From the NCBI GenBank assembly GCA_963816685.1, contig CAWFMB010000011.1, positions 62,001 to 126,000 on the forward strand: a stretch of 64,000 bases of DNA. Reading direction: 5' to 3'. Made by a program: the position numbers and the translations under genes. Under the pieces are notes generated by a model that saw only the letters and a program-made list of their open reading frames with translations, made no database searches and was not told the origin of the DNA. The stretch is from CAVYUC01 sp963816685 (lineage in GTDB: Bacteria; Bacteroidota; Bacteroidia; Bacteroidales; Prolixibacteraceae). This document shows positions 9,030 to 18,865 of this stretch, in pieces. Within the stretch, counting starts at the first letter, position 1; the number at the start of each line of letters is the position of its first letter.

Positions 9030-10044
9030 TTTTTTCCTCTTACTTCTGCTGTGTTGTATTAAAACTTACTCCCAAAAGGATTCCACAGAATTTTCCATAT
9101 TATTTTATAATGTTGAAAATTTATTTGATATCATCGATGATCCTGATACAAATGATGAAGAATTTACTCCGGGAGGTGACAGGCACTGGACATATAAACG
9201 CCTGAATCAAAAGCTCCTGAATTTATCCAAAGTCATTGTAAGCGCTCCCGGCTGGAATCCTCCTGATGTATTTGCAATGTGCGAAATTGAAAACAGAAAT
9301 GTTCTGGAGCTTTTGCTGAATGAAACTCCGTTAAATAATTTCCCCTATAAAATAGTGCATAAAAATTCTCCCGATGAAAGGGGCATTGATATTGCTTTTG
9401 TATATAACGAACAAAACTTCTATCCACTGGAGTACAGTTATTTTCAATTAAAACCGGATAAAGATTCTATATTAAAAACAAGGGAAATACTGTATGTATC
9501 AGGAATAGCAAATAAAACAGATACTCTCCACCTGTTTTTCAATCACTGGCCATCGAGATATGCAGGACTGATGGAAACCCGCAATTTGCGTTTTAACGCT
9601 GCATCCACACTCTACAGATTTATTCAAAATTTAAATCAGAAATATTCGAATCCAAAGATTATTATAATGGGCGATTTTAACGACCAACCTTTTGATGAAA
9701 GCATTACTTCCGGCCTTCAGGTGTTAATCCCTGAAGATGACATTCAGCCGCGAAATTTAGTTAATCTTTCATCGGGCTGGAAAACAGAAAACAAGGGAAC
9801 TTTAAAATACCAGTCGCAGTGGTACATTTTCGATCAGATTATTGTTTCAGGCAGTTTATTAAATGCAACTTCCGGTTTTTATACTTCAGCAGATTTTGCA
9901 TCAATATCCAACCTTCCATTCCTGATTGAAACCGATAAAAGATGGGGTGGCACAAAACCTAAACGTACTTACACCGGATTTAGCTACAATGGCGGGTTCA
10001 GTGATCATTTACCTGTTTTATTAAAATTAAAAGTCACCGATTAA
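9019..10044 (+). CDS. Secreted endonuclease/exonuclease/phosphatase-family protein
   Basis: A 341-residue exported member of the metal-dependent EEP (DNase I-like) superfamily. The ATG at 9019 is chosen over an in-frame TTG at 9007 because it gives a normal signal peptide MKISFFLLLLLCCIKTYSQ; it overlaps the previous gene by 11 bases, implying co-translation. EEP motifs are all present: LFYNVENLFD (metal-binding Asn and Glu), CEIENRNVL, HKNSPDERGIDIAF, NHWPSR, MGDFNDQP and the C-terminal GFSDHLPV. This subgroup is common in Bacteroidota and usually annotated endonuclease; whether it cleaves nucleic acid or a phosphoester is undetermined. Confidence 0.87.
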   Translation: MKISFFLLLLLCCIKTYSQKDSTEFSILFYNVENLFDIIDDPDTNDEEFTPGGDRHWTYKRLNQKLLNLSKVIVSAPGWNPPDVFAMCEIENRNVLELLLNETPLNNFPYKIVHKNSPDERGIDIAFVYNEQNFYPLEYSYFQLKPDKDSILKTREILYVSGIANKTDTLHLFFNHWPSRYAGLMETRNLRFNAASTLYRFIQNLNQKYSNPKIIIMGDFNDQPFDESITSGLQVLIPEDDIQPRNLVNLSSGWKTENKGTLKYQSQWYIFDQIIVSGSLLNATSGFYTSADFASISNLPFLIETDKRWGGTKPKRTYTGFSYNGGFSDHLPVLLKLKVTD

Positions 10045-11450
10045 ATTTTTCTTTCCAGTCCAAGTTCTTTCGCCTTTGCCAACATATAATTATATGCTTC
10101 ATCATAATTATTATGAATTTCACCTTCCAGGATGGCTTCTTTAATGGCATCTTTTATCACACCAACTTCGCGGCACGGACCGATGCTGAAAGTTTCCATT
10201 ATTATTTCGCCGGAAACCGGTGGCTGAAAGGTTCTTACTGCATCTTTCTCCTCAATTTCCTTTAACTTTTCACGTACAACCTGAAAATTATTAAGATACC
10301 GTTTTACTTTATCCGGATTTTTTGAAGTGATATCTGCTTCACAAAGTGTCATTAAATCATCAATATCCTGCCCGGCTTCAAATAATAATCTTCTGATGGC
10401 CGAATCTGTCACTTCCTCCTCCGAAAGCACAATCGGGCGCATATGCAGCTGTACCATTTTCTGAACAAATTTCATTTTCTCATTTAACGGCAGTTTCATT
10501 CTGCGAAAGATGGATGGAACCATTCTGGCCCCGGTAAAATTATGTGAATGAAAAGTCCATCCTTGTCCCTCAATAAATTTTTTGGTAACAGGTTTTGCAA
10601 TATCGTGCAGCAATGCCGACCATCGCAACCAGAGGTTGTCCGTATGTGGTGATATCCGATCGAGCACTTCAATTGTATGATAAAAATTATCTTTGTGTCC
10701 GATACCCTTCACAACATCAACTCCTTTCATGTTGTACAATTCAGGAAAAATAATTTCAAGCAGTCCTGTTTCTTCCAGCAATTTAAAACCGACTGATGGT
10801 TTTTCAGCAAGAATAATTTTGTTTAGTTCACCTACCACACGTTCAGCAGAAACTATTTTAATCCGCTCCCGGTTTTTGGCAATCGCCTGCAGTGTTTCTG
10901 TTTGAATTTCAAAATTAAGCTGGGTTGAAAAACGAATGGCACGCATCATCCGCAACGGATCATCAGAAAACGTTATCGAAGGGTCCAGCGGAGTCCGAAT
11001 GATTTTATTCTCCAAATCTTTCAATCCGTTAAAGGGATCGACCAATTCACCAAAACCTTTCTTATTCAACCTCAACGCCAGTGCATTAATGGTAAAATCC
11101 CGCCTGTTTTGATCATCTTCAAGTGTACCATTCTCAACAACTGGTTTTCGTGAATTTTCCCTGTACGATTCTTTTCGGGCTCCTACAAATTCAATTTCAA
11201 GGTTTTGATATTTTAATAATGCTGTCCCAAAATTTTTAAATACACTTATTTTAGGTCGTGGCTTCAATACAGTGGCAACATTTTCTGCCAATTCAATGCC
11301 ACTTCCGAGAGTTACTATATCAATATCTTTGGAAGGTCTCTTTAAAAAAATATCTCTTACAAAACCACCAATTACAAAGGTTTCCTGCCCCATTTTATCA
11401 GCAACATCCGAAATCTGGTGAAATATTTTAAGTTTCAATTGTTTATACAT
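10041..11450 (-). CDS. cca: CCA tRNA nucleotidyltransferase with HD domain
   Basis: A 469-residue class II nucleotidyltransferase that adds or repairs the 3' CCA end of tRNAs. The catalytic head has GGFVRD (28-33) and the metal-binding DxD in KDIDIVT (42-44), followed by RRDFTINALA (116-125) and the RMMRAIRF helix (167-174). A C-terminal HD domain is marked by LLHDIAKP with the His-Asp pair at 282-283, which may confer phosphohydrolase activity on 2',3'-cyclic or 3'-phosphate ends. Length fits HD-bearing bacterial enzymes. The stop codon overlaps that of the convergent EEP gene by 4 bases. Confidence 0.92.
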   Translation of the reverse strand: MYKQLKLKIFHQISDVADKMGQETFVIGGFVRDIFLKRPSKDIDIVTLGSGIELAENVATVLKPRPKISVFKNFGTALLKYQNLEIEFVGARKESYRENSRKPVVENGTLEDDQNRRDFTINALALRLNKKGFGELVDPFNGLKDLENKIIRTPLDPSITFSDDPLRMMRAIRFSTQLNFEIQTETLQAIAKNRERIKIVSAERVVGELNKIILAEKPSVGFKLLEETGLLEIIFPELYNMKGVDVVKGIGHKDNFYHTIEVLDRISPHTDNLWLRWSALLHDIAKPVTKKFIEGQGWTFHSHNFTGARMVPSIFRRMKLPLNEKMKFVQKMVQLHMRPIVLSEEEVTDSAIRRLLFEAGQDIDDLMTLCEADITSKNPDKVKRYLNNFQVVREKLKEIEEKDAVRTFQPPVSGEIIMETFSIGPCREVGVIKDAIKEAILEGEIHNNYDEAYNYMLAKAKELGLERKI

Positions 11451-11568
11451 TATATGTCAAAAGCTCTCTTATAAGTTGAATTTTTCTGACACTTCAGAAA
11501 AAATTCTGACAAAATTACAATTATTTGAGTTAAAACGGGCATTATAAACTGAAGTGTTGCGATGGCAT

Positions 11569-11576
11569 TATATTTG
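11569..11576 (+). promoter_or_regulatory. Probable -7 element upstream of trxA (TATATTTG)
   Basis: TATATTTG matches TAnnTTTG and lies 52 bases before the thioredoxin start. No well-spaced -33 TTG is visible. Confidence 0.4.
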
Positions 11577-11627
11577 ACATTTACACATAGACATTAATAG
11601 ATATTTGTATAACTAAAATTTATTCAC

Positions 11628-11999
11628 ATGTTAGAGCATTTAACGAAAGAAACTTTTAAAGAAAAAGTTTTCAACTTTGAAGCAAATAAAGAATGGAAGT
11701 ACGAAGGTAAAAAACCTTGTTTAATAGATTTTTATGCTGACTGGTGTGGCCCGTGCAAAATGGTTGCCCCTGTATTGGAAGAGCTTCAAAAAGAATATGG
11801 AGATGAAATAGTCATTTACAAAGTAGATACTGAAGAACAGCAGGAGTTAGCTGGAATGTTCGGTATTCAAAGCATACCATCGTTACTTTTTGTGCCTACT
11901 GATGGACAACCGCAAATGGCAATGGGAGCATTACCAAAAGCAAGTTTCGAACAGGCAATTTCAGATGTACTGAAAGTTGAAAAACCTTCAATGAATTAA
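11628..11999 (+). CDS. trxA: Thioredoxin
   Basis: A 123-residue cytoplasmic thioredoxin without a signal peptide. The redox-active WCGPCK is at residues 39-44 (Cys40, Cys43), preceded by LIDFYADW, and the cis-proline loop is in GIQSIPSLLF. It reduces protein disulfides using electrons from thioredoxin reductase. An N-terminal extension of about 20 residues compared with E. coli TrxA is usual in this phylum. It stands alone, convergent with murF and sharing a 3-base overlap of stop codons. Confidence 0.92.
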   Translation: MLEHLTKETFKEKVFNFEANKEWKYEGKKPCLIDFYADWCGPCKMVAPVLEELQKEYGDEIVIYKVDTEEQQELAGMFGIQSIPSLLFVPTDGQPQMAMGALPKASFEQAISDVLKVEKPSMN

Positions 12000-13288
12000 A
12001 GGAATTCCAGTATTTTTTCAAGCGCAATACCACGCGATCCTTTGATTAAAACTGCACCTTTTTTAATAGGATTTGCTTTTAGGAATTCGCAAAATTTTGT
12101 TGCATTTAAAAATGTTTTTTGGGAAAATTGTTTTGCTGCATTTGTAAAAACAGGCCCAATCAGAAAAGTTTCATTCACCTGATGTTTTTGAATTTGTTCC
12201 AGCAAATTTTTATGTTCCTGTTCTGAATATCTACCAAGTTCAAGCATATCGCCCAGGATCAGGTATTTGTCACCTTCAAATCCGGATATAAAACTTTCAA
12301 TGGATGCTTGCATGCTCGTAGGATTGGCATTGTAAGCATCCATTATGATTTGAAGGTCACCTTTTCTAAACAGTTGTGAACGGTTGTTTGAAGGCTCGTA
12401 CTTTTTTAAAGCTTCCTGGATTTCAATCGGGTCCACATTAAAATAGTTTCCAATACAAGCTGCAGCCATAATATTTTCCACATTGTATTTCCCCGTCAAC
12501 CGGGTATTTAAATACAAAACACCTTTTGGGAAGTTTGCCTTTACATGTACAAAAGGAGGTGGCGAATTTACAGGTTCACCCGTTAAATCCGCATTATTTA
12601 ATCCAAACGAAACTTTATTAACAAGATTATTCGTAAGTTCTTTTAAAATTGAATTGTCCTTATTGAAAAAAACAATTCCATTTTTGTTGTTCAAATAATT
12701 ATAAAGTTCAGCTTTTGTTTTTTTTACTCCTTCAAAAGAGCCAAAACCTTCGAGGTGTGCTTTTCCAATGTTTGTAATAATTCCGAAATCAGGATCGCTA
12801 ATTGCACACAATTCTGCGATTTCACCGGGATGATTTGCCCCCATTTCTACGACACCAAATTCTGTCTTATCTGACATTGAAAGCAAAGTTAACGGCACTC
12901 CAATGTGGTTATTTAAATTTCCGGGTGTATAAACAACTCTGTATTTTTTTGAAAGAACTGCCGCTATCAATTCCTTTGTTGTCGTTTTTCCATTGGTACC
13001 TGTAATACCTAAAACCGGAATACCAAGTTTTTGCCGGTGAAGCCGGGCAAGTTCCTGCAGAGTTTTCAGCGTGTTTTCTACAAGTATTGTTTTTTGTGAC
13101 GAATAGTAGCGGTTATCATCAACAATGGTATAAGCTGCACCTTTTGTCAAAGCTTCCCCGGCAAATTCATTCCCGTCGAAATTTTCACCTTTTAAAGCAA
13201 TAAAAATGCTGTTATGCACAATTTTCCGGCTATCGGTCACAATCACCGGAAATTGAAGAAATAATTGGTAAATTTGTTCAGTAGTCAT
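11996..13288 (-). CDS. murF: UDP-N-acetylmuramoyl-tripeptide--D-alanyl-D-alanine ligase
   Basis: A 430-residue Mur ligase that adds D-Ala-D-Ala to UDP-MurNAc-tripeptide, the last cytoplasmic step of peptidoglycan precursor assembly. The ATP-binding P-loop GTNGKTTTKE spans 97-106; VVEMGANHPGEI and ITNIGKAHLEGFGS are Mur ligase signatures, and MDAYNANPTSM is the MurF-specific DxYNANP motif near residue 315. Length is normal. It follows gldJ on the same strand but a terminator lies between, so co-transcription is at most partial. Confidence 0.94.
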   Translation of the reverse strand: MTTEQIYQLFLQFPVIVTDSRKIVHNSIFIALKGENFDGNEFAGEALTKGAAYTIVDDNRYYSSQKTILVENTLKTLQELARLHRQKLGIPVLGITGTNGKTTTKELIAAVLSKKYRVVYTPGNLNNHIGVPLTLLSMSDKTEFGVVEMGANHPGEIAELCAISDPDFGIITNIGKAHLEGFGSFEGVKKTKAELYNYLNNKNGIVFFNKDNSILKELTNNLVNKVSFGLNNADLTGEPVNSPPPFVHVKANFPKGVLYLNTRLTGKYNVENIMAAACIGNYFNVDPIEIQEALKKYEPSNNRSQLFRKGDLQIIMDAYNANPTSMQASIESFISGFEGDKYLILGDMLELGRYSEQEHKNLLEQIQKHQVNETFLIGPVFTNAAKQFSQKTFLNATKFCEFLKANPIKKGAVLIKGSRGIALEKILEFL

Positions 13289-13300
13289 TCTTCAAAAATA

Positions 13301-13326
13301 AAAAAACCTCATTTAAAAAAATGAGG
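13301..13326 (-). terminator. Terminator or attenuator between gldJ and murF
   Basis: Stem CCTCATTT (13307-13314) / AAATGAGG (13319-13326) with a 4-base loop. On the minus strand it is followed by a run of U, 30 bases after the gldJ stop and just before the murF start. Confidence 0.65.
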
Positions 13327-13357
13327 CTTTTCATATCTATTTTGTTTTAAAAATATT

Positions 13358-14797
13358 TTAAAATCCTTCAGGACTTCCAACTCTTGTCATAGCACAACGG
13401 AATCCCAGGTCACTTTTTGCTTTTGTTTGTTCAAGATATCTCCTTGTTCCGGGAACCAGCCAATATGGACGATCTTTCCATGAACCTCCTTTAAATACCC
13501 TTACCTCGTCATCAATTAAAGATGAGAAAGCGCCAGGGCGATTATCTTTAATGTACATTCCTTCCGTACCCATGTTTTGTGATGTATTCCAGTCACCAGA
13601 TTCTACAGCCTGCGAATTTGCATCTCCGTCTTCAAAATTTCTGTAATCAGCAATTGTATCCTTGACCAATTCGCCATACTCATCCTTAACAAGTTCTCCG
13701 TTTGCATCTCTTCGATATTCGGTAATCACATTTCCGCGGAAAGGTTGAAACTCTTCCACATCAAGAAATGAAAGTGGACGATAAACATCTGCAACCCACT
13801 CATTTACGTTACCTGCCATACAATACAAACCATAATCATTTGGTTCGTACGAGAAAACAGGAGCAGCAATATCTGCATTATCATTTAAAGCACCTGCCAT
13901 ACCCATCATGTCACCCCGTCCACGGACAAAGTTGGCACGCAAACGACCTTTTGTTTTTCTGTCATCTTTGCGCAAATAGGCTCCATCCCAGGGATACATT
14001 CTTCGATCGGTGAGCAATTCTCCTTCAGTATTTCCAATCAAACCATATGAAGCATATTCCCATTCTGCTTCGGTTGGAAGCCTGTAACTTGGTAACATTA
14101 AACCATCTTCCCACAAAACACGGCGCGTAGTTCCGTCAGGATTTTCCTGAGGACTTTCACCTTCAGTTCCCTGGTACAAACCGGCAAGATAAGTATCGGT
14201 TGTAAATATATTTTGACCAGCCTGAGCATTGTCATGCTGTAAAATACCACGTTGAACAAGAATTTGTTCGTTTACCCTGTCCGTACGCCATTTACAATAC
14301 TCTTCGGCCTGCTCCCAGGTAACTCCAACTACAGGATAATCACTGTAAGCCGGATGCCTGAAATAATTATTTACATACGGTTCATTGTATGCAAGTTCGC
14401 TTCTCCAAAGCGTCGTATCAGGCAAACTTGAATTAATTTTAGCTCTGTCTCCCGGATACACGCGGCTTAACCAGTGGATATATTCACGATAATCCTGGTT
14501 TGAGACTTCAGTTTCATCCATGTAAAATGAGGCAACTGTTACCCTGCGCGGGTAATTATCCCAACGATACATTACATCCTGTTCAACACGTCCCATTGTA
14601 AATGTACCTCCCTGGATGAACACAAGACCTGGTCCGGCTTCCTGCTCATATCCTGAAACATAAGGAATATTACCGGTTTCTTCAGCATTGTACTCCCATC
14701 CGGTTGTACGTGAAGATTCTCCGCCTTTCTTCCCAATTACACCACATCCTGCAAAGAATGCGGCTAAAAACAATATTAGAAGGGTTTTCAGCTTCAT
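13358..14797 (-). CDS. gldJ: Type IX secretion / gliding lipoprotein GldJ (SUMF1-like)
   Basis: A 479-residue lipoprotein with lipobox FAGC (Cys18). The opening SSRTTGWEYN followed by GPGLVFIQGGTFTMGRVEQDV is characteristic of GldJ, which has a formylglycine-generating-enzyme (SUMF1) fold without that enzymatic role. Other SUMF1 landmarks are FYMDETEVSNQDYREY, YPVVGVTWEQAEEYCKWR, LPTEAEWEYA, GNVNEWVADVY and GGSWKDRPYWL. In flavobacteria GldJ is needed for stability of GldK and for type IX secretion. Its position divergent from porU-porV matches the arrangement in other Bacteroidota. GldK is a paralogous alternative, but the N-terminal motif favours GldJ. Confidence 0.85.
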   Translation of the reverse strand: MKLKTLLILFLAAFFAGCGVIGKKGGESSRTTGWEYNAEETGNIPYVSGYEQEAGPGLVFIQGGTFTMGRVEQDVMYRWDNYPRRVTVASFYMDETEVSNQDYREYIHWLSRVYPGDRAKINSSLPDTTLWRSELAYNEPYVNNYFRHPAYSDYPVVGVTWEQAEEYCKWRTDRVNEQILVQRGILQHDNAQAGQNIFTTDTYLAGLYQGTEGESPQENPDGTTRRVLWEDGLMLPSYRLPTEAEWEYASYGLIGNTEGELLTDRRMYPWDGAYLRKDDRKTKGRLRANFVRGRGDMMGMAGALNDNADIAAPVFSYEPNDYGLYCMAGNVNEWVADVYRPLSFLDVEEFQPFRGNVITEYRRDANGELVKDEYGELVKDTIADYRNFEDGDANSQAVESGDWNTSQNMGTEGMYIKDNRPGAFSSLIDDEVRVFKGGSWKDRPYWLVPGTRRYLEQTKAKSDLGFRCAMTRVGSPEGF

Positions 14798-14831
14798 TAT
14801 ATTAAATTTTTCATTTATTTTCTGAATGTCA

Positions 14832-14839
14832 CAAATATA
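14832..14839 (-). promoter_or_regulatory. Probable -7 element for gldJ (TATATTTG)
   Basis: On the minus strand TATATTTG lies 35 bases before the gldJ ATG at 14797 and fits TAnnTTTG. Confidence 0.5.
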
Positions 14840-14905
14840 ACTGATTCTATTTATTCTTATTGTCCGCGGTAATTAAAAATTTTAATGTTTTTCCTGCCAA
14901 GTTAA

Positions 14906-14913
14906 TATCTTTG
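14906..14913 (+). promoter_or_regulatory. Probable -7 element for porU (TATCTTTG)
   Basis: TATCTTTG, followed by C, about 100 bases upstream of the porU ATG at 15013. Identical octamers precede the genes at 7578 and 18866. Confidence 0.5.
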
Positions 14914-15012
14914 CGCCATTCAGCAAAAATAGTTGTTTTATTGTTTTCTAAAAGGTTTGCAATATTTATTTTGATTCGACGTTCTAAATTAACACTTTTT
15001 GCCTCTTTTATA

Positions 15013-18000
15013 ATGAAGAAACTTACACTACTGCTGTTCATTTTAGTCGTTGGATTTACAATAAACGATGTTCAGAAAGAAATTATTACTCTTAACTGGC
15101 AGTTTATTGATAATCCAACTATTAATGTAGCCGAAAATAATAATTTTTCATTTGATAATGCTGTTTTAGTTGATGAATTAAAATCATTACCTGTATTTTC
15201 AAAAGTATATTCGCTTGCTGATAATGGAAAAGAATACAGGATTATTTTGGAAAACCCTGTTTTTGAACAGCAGATTTCTGATTCTGTATTTGCAGCAAAA
15301 CCTGGCATTAAAGAAGATATTCAACTAAATTCCAATAAATTAAAATCAGGAAACGATATAAAACTGCATATACAGCTGGTTCCCCTCATTAAAAAAGAAA
15401 ATACAATTTTTAGATTAAAAAGCTTTGAACTAAAACGAATTCCGGTTCAGACCAAATCGTCAGTTGCTGAAACTTTTAACTGGAAAAACGAATCGGTATT
15501 GAAAAGTGGTAAATGGCTAAAAGTAAGTACTTCAGAAAAAGGATTTTATAAAATACCTTATTCAAAATTAACTGAATGGGGTTTCTCCAATCCGTCAAAG
15601 GTAAATGTTTTCGGAAGTGGCGGAATTCAACTTTCTGAAAATCCGGCCATGATTAATTATGATGATTTGCCACAAGTTGCGGTTTGGCATGGCAAAAACA
15701 ATGGTAACGATTGCCTGTTTTTTTACGAACCAGGCACAACAAGCTGGCAGCCAAGCCTATATGATAATAAATTTGAACACCATCTGAATGATTATTCAAC
15801 AAAAGGAAACTTCTATTTATCCGAAGAAACAGGTACAACTAAAAACCCGGAGGTATTACCTGAAATACAGGAACCTGCAACACATAAAATTACATCATTT
15901 GATGCCTACGATGTATATGAAATTGAGAAATACAATATTCTTCCTGGTGGTACTGGTAAACAATGGTTTGGTGATAAATTCGTTAACGGAACCACAAAAA
16001 ATTTAAACTTCGAAATAAATGATTTGGAAGATCAGGCAAAAGTTTTTGTAAAAGTAAATGCAGTAGCCCGTTCATCAAAATCATCCGAGATGCCGGTGGT
16101 TATAAATCAGACAAATTCCGGTGAACTTGGTTTTTCAGCAGTAAATGTGGCAGATGCAACTGGTTTATTTGCCTTCGAAAAAGAACAGACATTCACTGCA
16201 ATTCCACAAAACAACCAACTAAATGTTGTATTAAAATATTTTGCCGATAATTCAAATTCAGAAGCCTGGCTTGACTTTATCGAACTTAACTACCGCAGAA
16301 AATTAAAACTAAACAATGAGGTTTTGTTTTTTCGGGATAAAACTTCAGTTGGTGATGGAAATATTGTAGAATTTTCTGTTGAAAACAGCACTGCTGACAC
16401 AAAAATATTTGATGTTACGGATGTTCATAATATCAAGGAAGTTCCGGTAAAACTATCCGGAAATGTGGCCACAGGAAAACGACCCGCTTCTGAATTGCGC
16501 GAATATGCTGCTTTGAATCCAAATGCAGGTTTTCCTGAACCGGTACTGGTTGGTGAGGTTGAAAATCAAAACCTGCATGCCATGAGCACTCCGGAATTCT
16601 TAATAATTACGCATGCCAATTTTCTTAAATCGGCAAATGCACTTGCAGATTTCCACAGAAATCAGGATGGAATGAATGTGGAAGTGGTAGATGTAACCCA
16701 AATATATAATGAATTTAGTTCAGGCACAAAAAACGCAACAGGAATCCGCAACTTTATTAAAATGATTTACGATCGCGGAAGCCAGCTTAAATATGTTCTG
16801 CTATTTGGCGACGGAAGCTACGATAATAAGAATATTAATCAGGCAAATACGAATTTTATTCCAACTTACCAATCGCAGAATTCCTTAGTGGAGACCCAGT
16901 CTTTTGTGACTGATGATTATTTTGTTATTCTCGATGAAAATGAAAGCGTTTCAAATGGTGCAGTTGATTTGGGAATTGGCAGGATACCGGCATCCTCTGA
17001 ATTTCAGGCCGAATTGGTTGTAAATAAAATTCGGGATTATTATTCTCCTGAAGCACTCGGAAACTGGCGAAATGTTGTTTGTTTCATCGGCGATGATGAA
17101 GATGGCAATGAGCATATGCGAAACTCAGAAGAACTGGCTAACATGGTAAATCAAAGTCACAGAGAGTTTGTAACTGATAAAATTTATTTCGATGCTTATG
17201 TGCAGGAAGCCACCCCTGCAGGAGAAAGATATCCGGACGTTACTGAAGCAATCAATAACCGCGTAAAAGACGGAGTTTTAATTCTGAATTATGTTGGCCA
17301 TGCCAATCCGCGTTTTCTTTCAGATGAACATGTACTAGATGTAAGCAACATCAATTCATGGTCAAATTCAAAGTCACTTCCAATTTTTGTAACGGCAACC
17401 TGCGAATTCAGCCGCTTTGATGCCGATGTCACTTCAGCCGGGGAATATATCCTTTTTAATCCGAGCGGAGGTGGAATTGGTCTTTTTTCGACTACCCGTG
17501 TTGTATTTTCATCATCCAATTTAGCCTTGAGCCGAAGTTTTTACAGTTATGTTTTTGAAAGAGACGAAAATGGAGAACACTACAGAATTGGTGATGTTAT
17601 GCGCCTTGCAAAAATAAATACATTCAATTCAATTAATAAAAGAAGTTTCAGTTTACTGGCCGATCCTGCGCTAAAACTTTCTTATCCTGAATATAAGGTA
17701 GTAACCACATCAGTAAACCAGAAAAGTGCATCAGAAAAAGCAGATACTATTGGCTCGCTTCAAAAAGTTACGGTTACCGGTTATGTTGCTGATCGCTTTA
17801 ACAATAAGCTGAATGATTTCAACGGCGAACTTGTACCTACAGTTTACGATAAAGCAGCAGTTATGAAAACCCTTGGAAATGCAAATGAAAGACCAATGAG
17901 TTTTAATGTTCAGGAAAATGTTGTTTATAAAGGACTTGCAAGTATTAAGAATGGTGACTTTACGTTTAGTTTTGTAATTCCGAAAGACATATCGTACAAC

Positions 18001-18759
18001 CTGGGTGAAGGTAAAATACTTTATTACGCTAAAAATGGAGAAAAAGATGCAAACGGAGCTTTCGAAAATTTCTACATTGGTGGCTCTTCATCTTCTGAAC
18101 TTGCAGATAATCAAGGACCGCGAATTAACTTATATCTTGATTCTCCGGCATTTGTCTCAGGTGAACGAACAGGTAAAAATCCAACAATGCTTGCTTATAT
18201 TTCCGATGAAAATGGAATAAATACGGTTGGAACAGGAATTGGCCATGATATTACAGCAGTACTTGATAATGATTATTCAAATGTTTTTGTGCTGAATAAA
18301 TTCTACCAGGCAAACATTGATGATTTTACTTCAGGAACAGTAAGTTTCCCCCTGAAAAACATTGCAGAAGGAAAACACACACTAAAGCTAAAGGTTTGGG
18401 ATGTTGCAAATAATTCAACAGAAACAGAAATTGAATTTTTCGTTACCGGCGAATTTAATATCACAACAGTTTCCAACTATCCAAATCCGGTTTACGATTA
18501 TACCTTTTTCACTTTCGAACACAATCAGTCGGATGCGCCGCTTAAAACTATTTTTGAAATCTTCGATTTAAATGGCCGCCGGATTGACTTTTTTTCACAG
18601 GAAGTCGGATCAAACGGAACATTAAGCAATCCGGTACGATGGGATTTAAGAGAATTAAACGGAATACTTCAAAATGGAATTTACATGTATCGCATAACCG
18701 CCCAGAATAATGACGGAATAATCACATCCAAATCAGGCAAATTGATAATTGCGCATTAA
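15013..18759 (+). CDS. porU: Type IX secretion system sortase PorU (C25 peptidase family)
   Basis: A 1248-residue exported protease of the gingipain (C25) family that removes C-terminal targeting domains from T9SS cargo and attaches them to the cell surface. The open frame extends to 14860, but the ATG at 15013 gives a signal peptide (MKKLTLLLFILVVGFT) and lies downstream of the putative promoter. The catalytic His is in NYVGHANPRF (H763) and the Cys in TATCEFSRFD (C797). FGDGSYDNKN, IGRIPASS and VCFIGDDEDGNEHM are further family features. The last 80 residues form a T9SS-like C-terminal domain (NYPNPVYDYTFF). It is followed by porV, with which PorU forms the attachment complex. Confidence 0.93.
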   Translation: MKKLTLLLFILVVGFTINDVQKEIITLNWQFIDNPTINVAENNNFSFDNAVLVDELKSLPVFSKVYSLADNGKEYRIILENPVFEQQISDSVFAAKPGIKEDIQLNSNKLKSGNDIKLHIQLVPLIKKENTIFRLKSFELKRIPVQTKSSVAETFNWKNESVLKSGKWLKVSTSEKGFYKIPYSKLTEWGFSNPSKVNVFGSGGIQLSENPAMINYDDLPQVAVWHGKNNGNDCLFFYEPGTTSWQPSLYDNKFEHHLNDYSTKGNFYLSEETGTTKNPEVLPEIQEPATHKITSFDAYDVYEIEKYNILPGGTGKQWFGDKFVNGTTKNLNFEINDLEDQAKVFVKVNAVARSSKSSEMPVVINQTNSGELGFSAVNVADATGLFAFEKEQTFTAIPQNNQLNVVLKYFADNSNSEAWLDFIELNYRRKLKLNNEVLFFRDKTSVGDGNIVEFSVENSTADTKIFDVTDVHNIKEVPVKLSGNVATGKRPASELREYAALNPNAGFPEPVLVGEVENQNLHAMSTPEFLIITHANFLKSANALADFHRNQDGMNVEVVDVTQIYNEFSSGTKNATGIRNFIKMIYDRGSQLKYVLLFGDGSYDNKNINQANTNFIPTYQSQNSLVETQSFVTDDYFVILDENESVSNGAVDLGIGRIPASSEFQAELVVNKIRDYYSPEALGNWRNVVCFIGDDEDGNEHMRNSEELANMVNQSHREFVTDKIYFDAYVQEATPAGERYPDVTEAINNRVKDGVLILNYVGHANPRFLSDEHVLDVSNINSWSNSKSLPIFVTATCEFSRFDADVTSAGEYILFNPSGGGIGLFSTTRVVFSSSNLALSRSFYSYVFERDENGEHYRIGDVMRLAKINTFNSINKRSFSLLADPALKLSYPEYKVVTTSVNQKSASEKADTIGSLQKVTVTGYVADRFNNKLNDFNGELVPTVYDKAAVMKTLGNANERPMSFNVQENVVYKGLASIKNGDFTFSFVIPKDISYNLGEGKILYYAKNGEKDANGAFENFYIGGSSSSELADNQGPRINLYLDSPAFVSGERTGKNPTMLAYISDENGINTVGTGIGHDITAVLDNDYSNVFVLNKFYQANIDDFTSGTVSFPLKNIAEGKHTLKLKVWDVANNSTETEIEFFVTGEFNITTVSNYPNPVYDYTFFTFEHNQSDAPLKTIFEIFDLNGRRIDFFSQEVGSNGTLSNPVRWDLRELNGILQNGIYMYRITAQNNDGIITSKSGKLIIAH

Positions 18760-18838
18760 TATTTTTGAAAGATGTACTTTTTCCGAAAAACATTCGTTCT
18801 CTTTTTTAGTTTAAATAGTGCAACAAAAACAAATATTT

Positions 18839-18846
18839 TATCTTTG
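18839..18846 (+). promoter_or_regulatory. Probable -7 element for porV (TATCTTTG)
   Basis: TATCTTTG at 20 bases before the porV ATG, so the leader would be only about 13 nt. porV may therefore have its own promoter besides read-through from porU. Confidence 0.5.
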
Positions 18847-18865
18847 CAACGCTCAAATTTAGATT

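Noticed and set aside
14860..15012. Extra 51 codons in front of porU
   Set aside because: They are low-complexity, overlap the probable promoter element TATCTTTG and precede a proper signal peptide at 15013.
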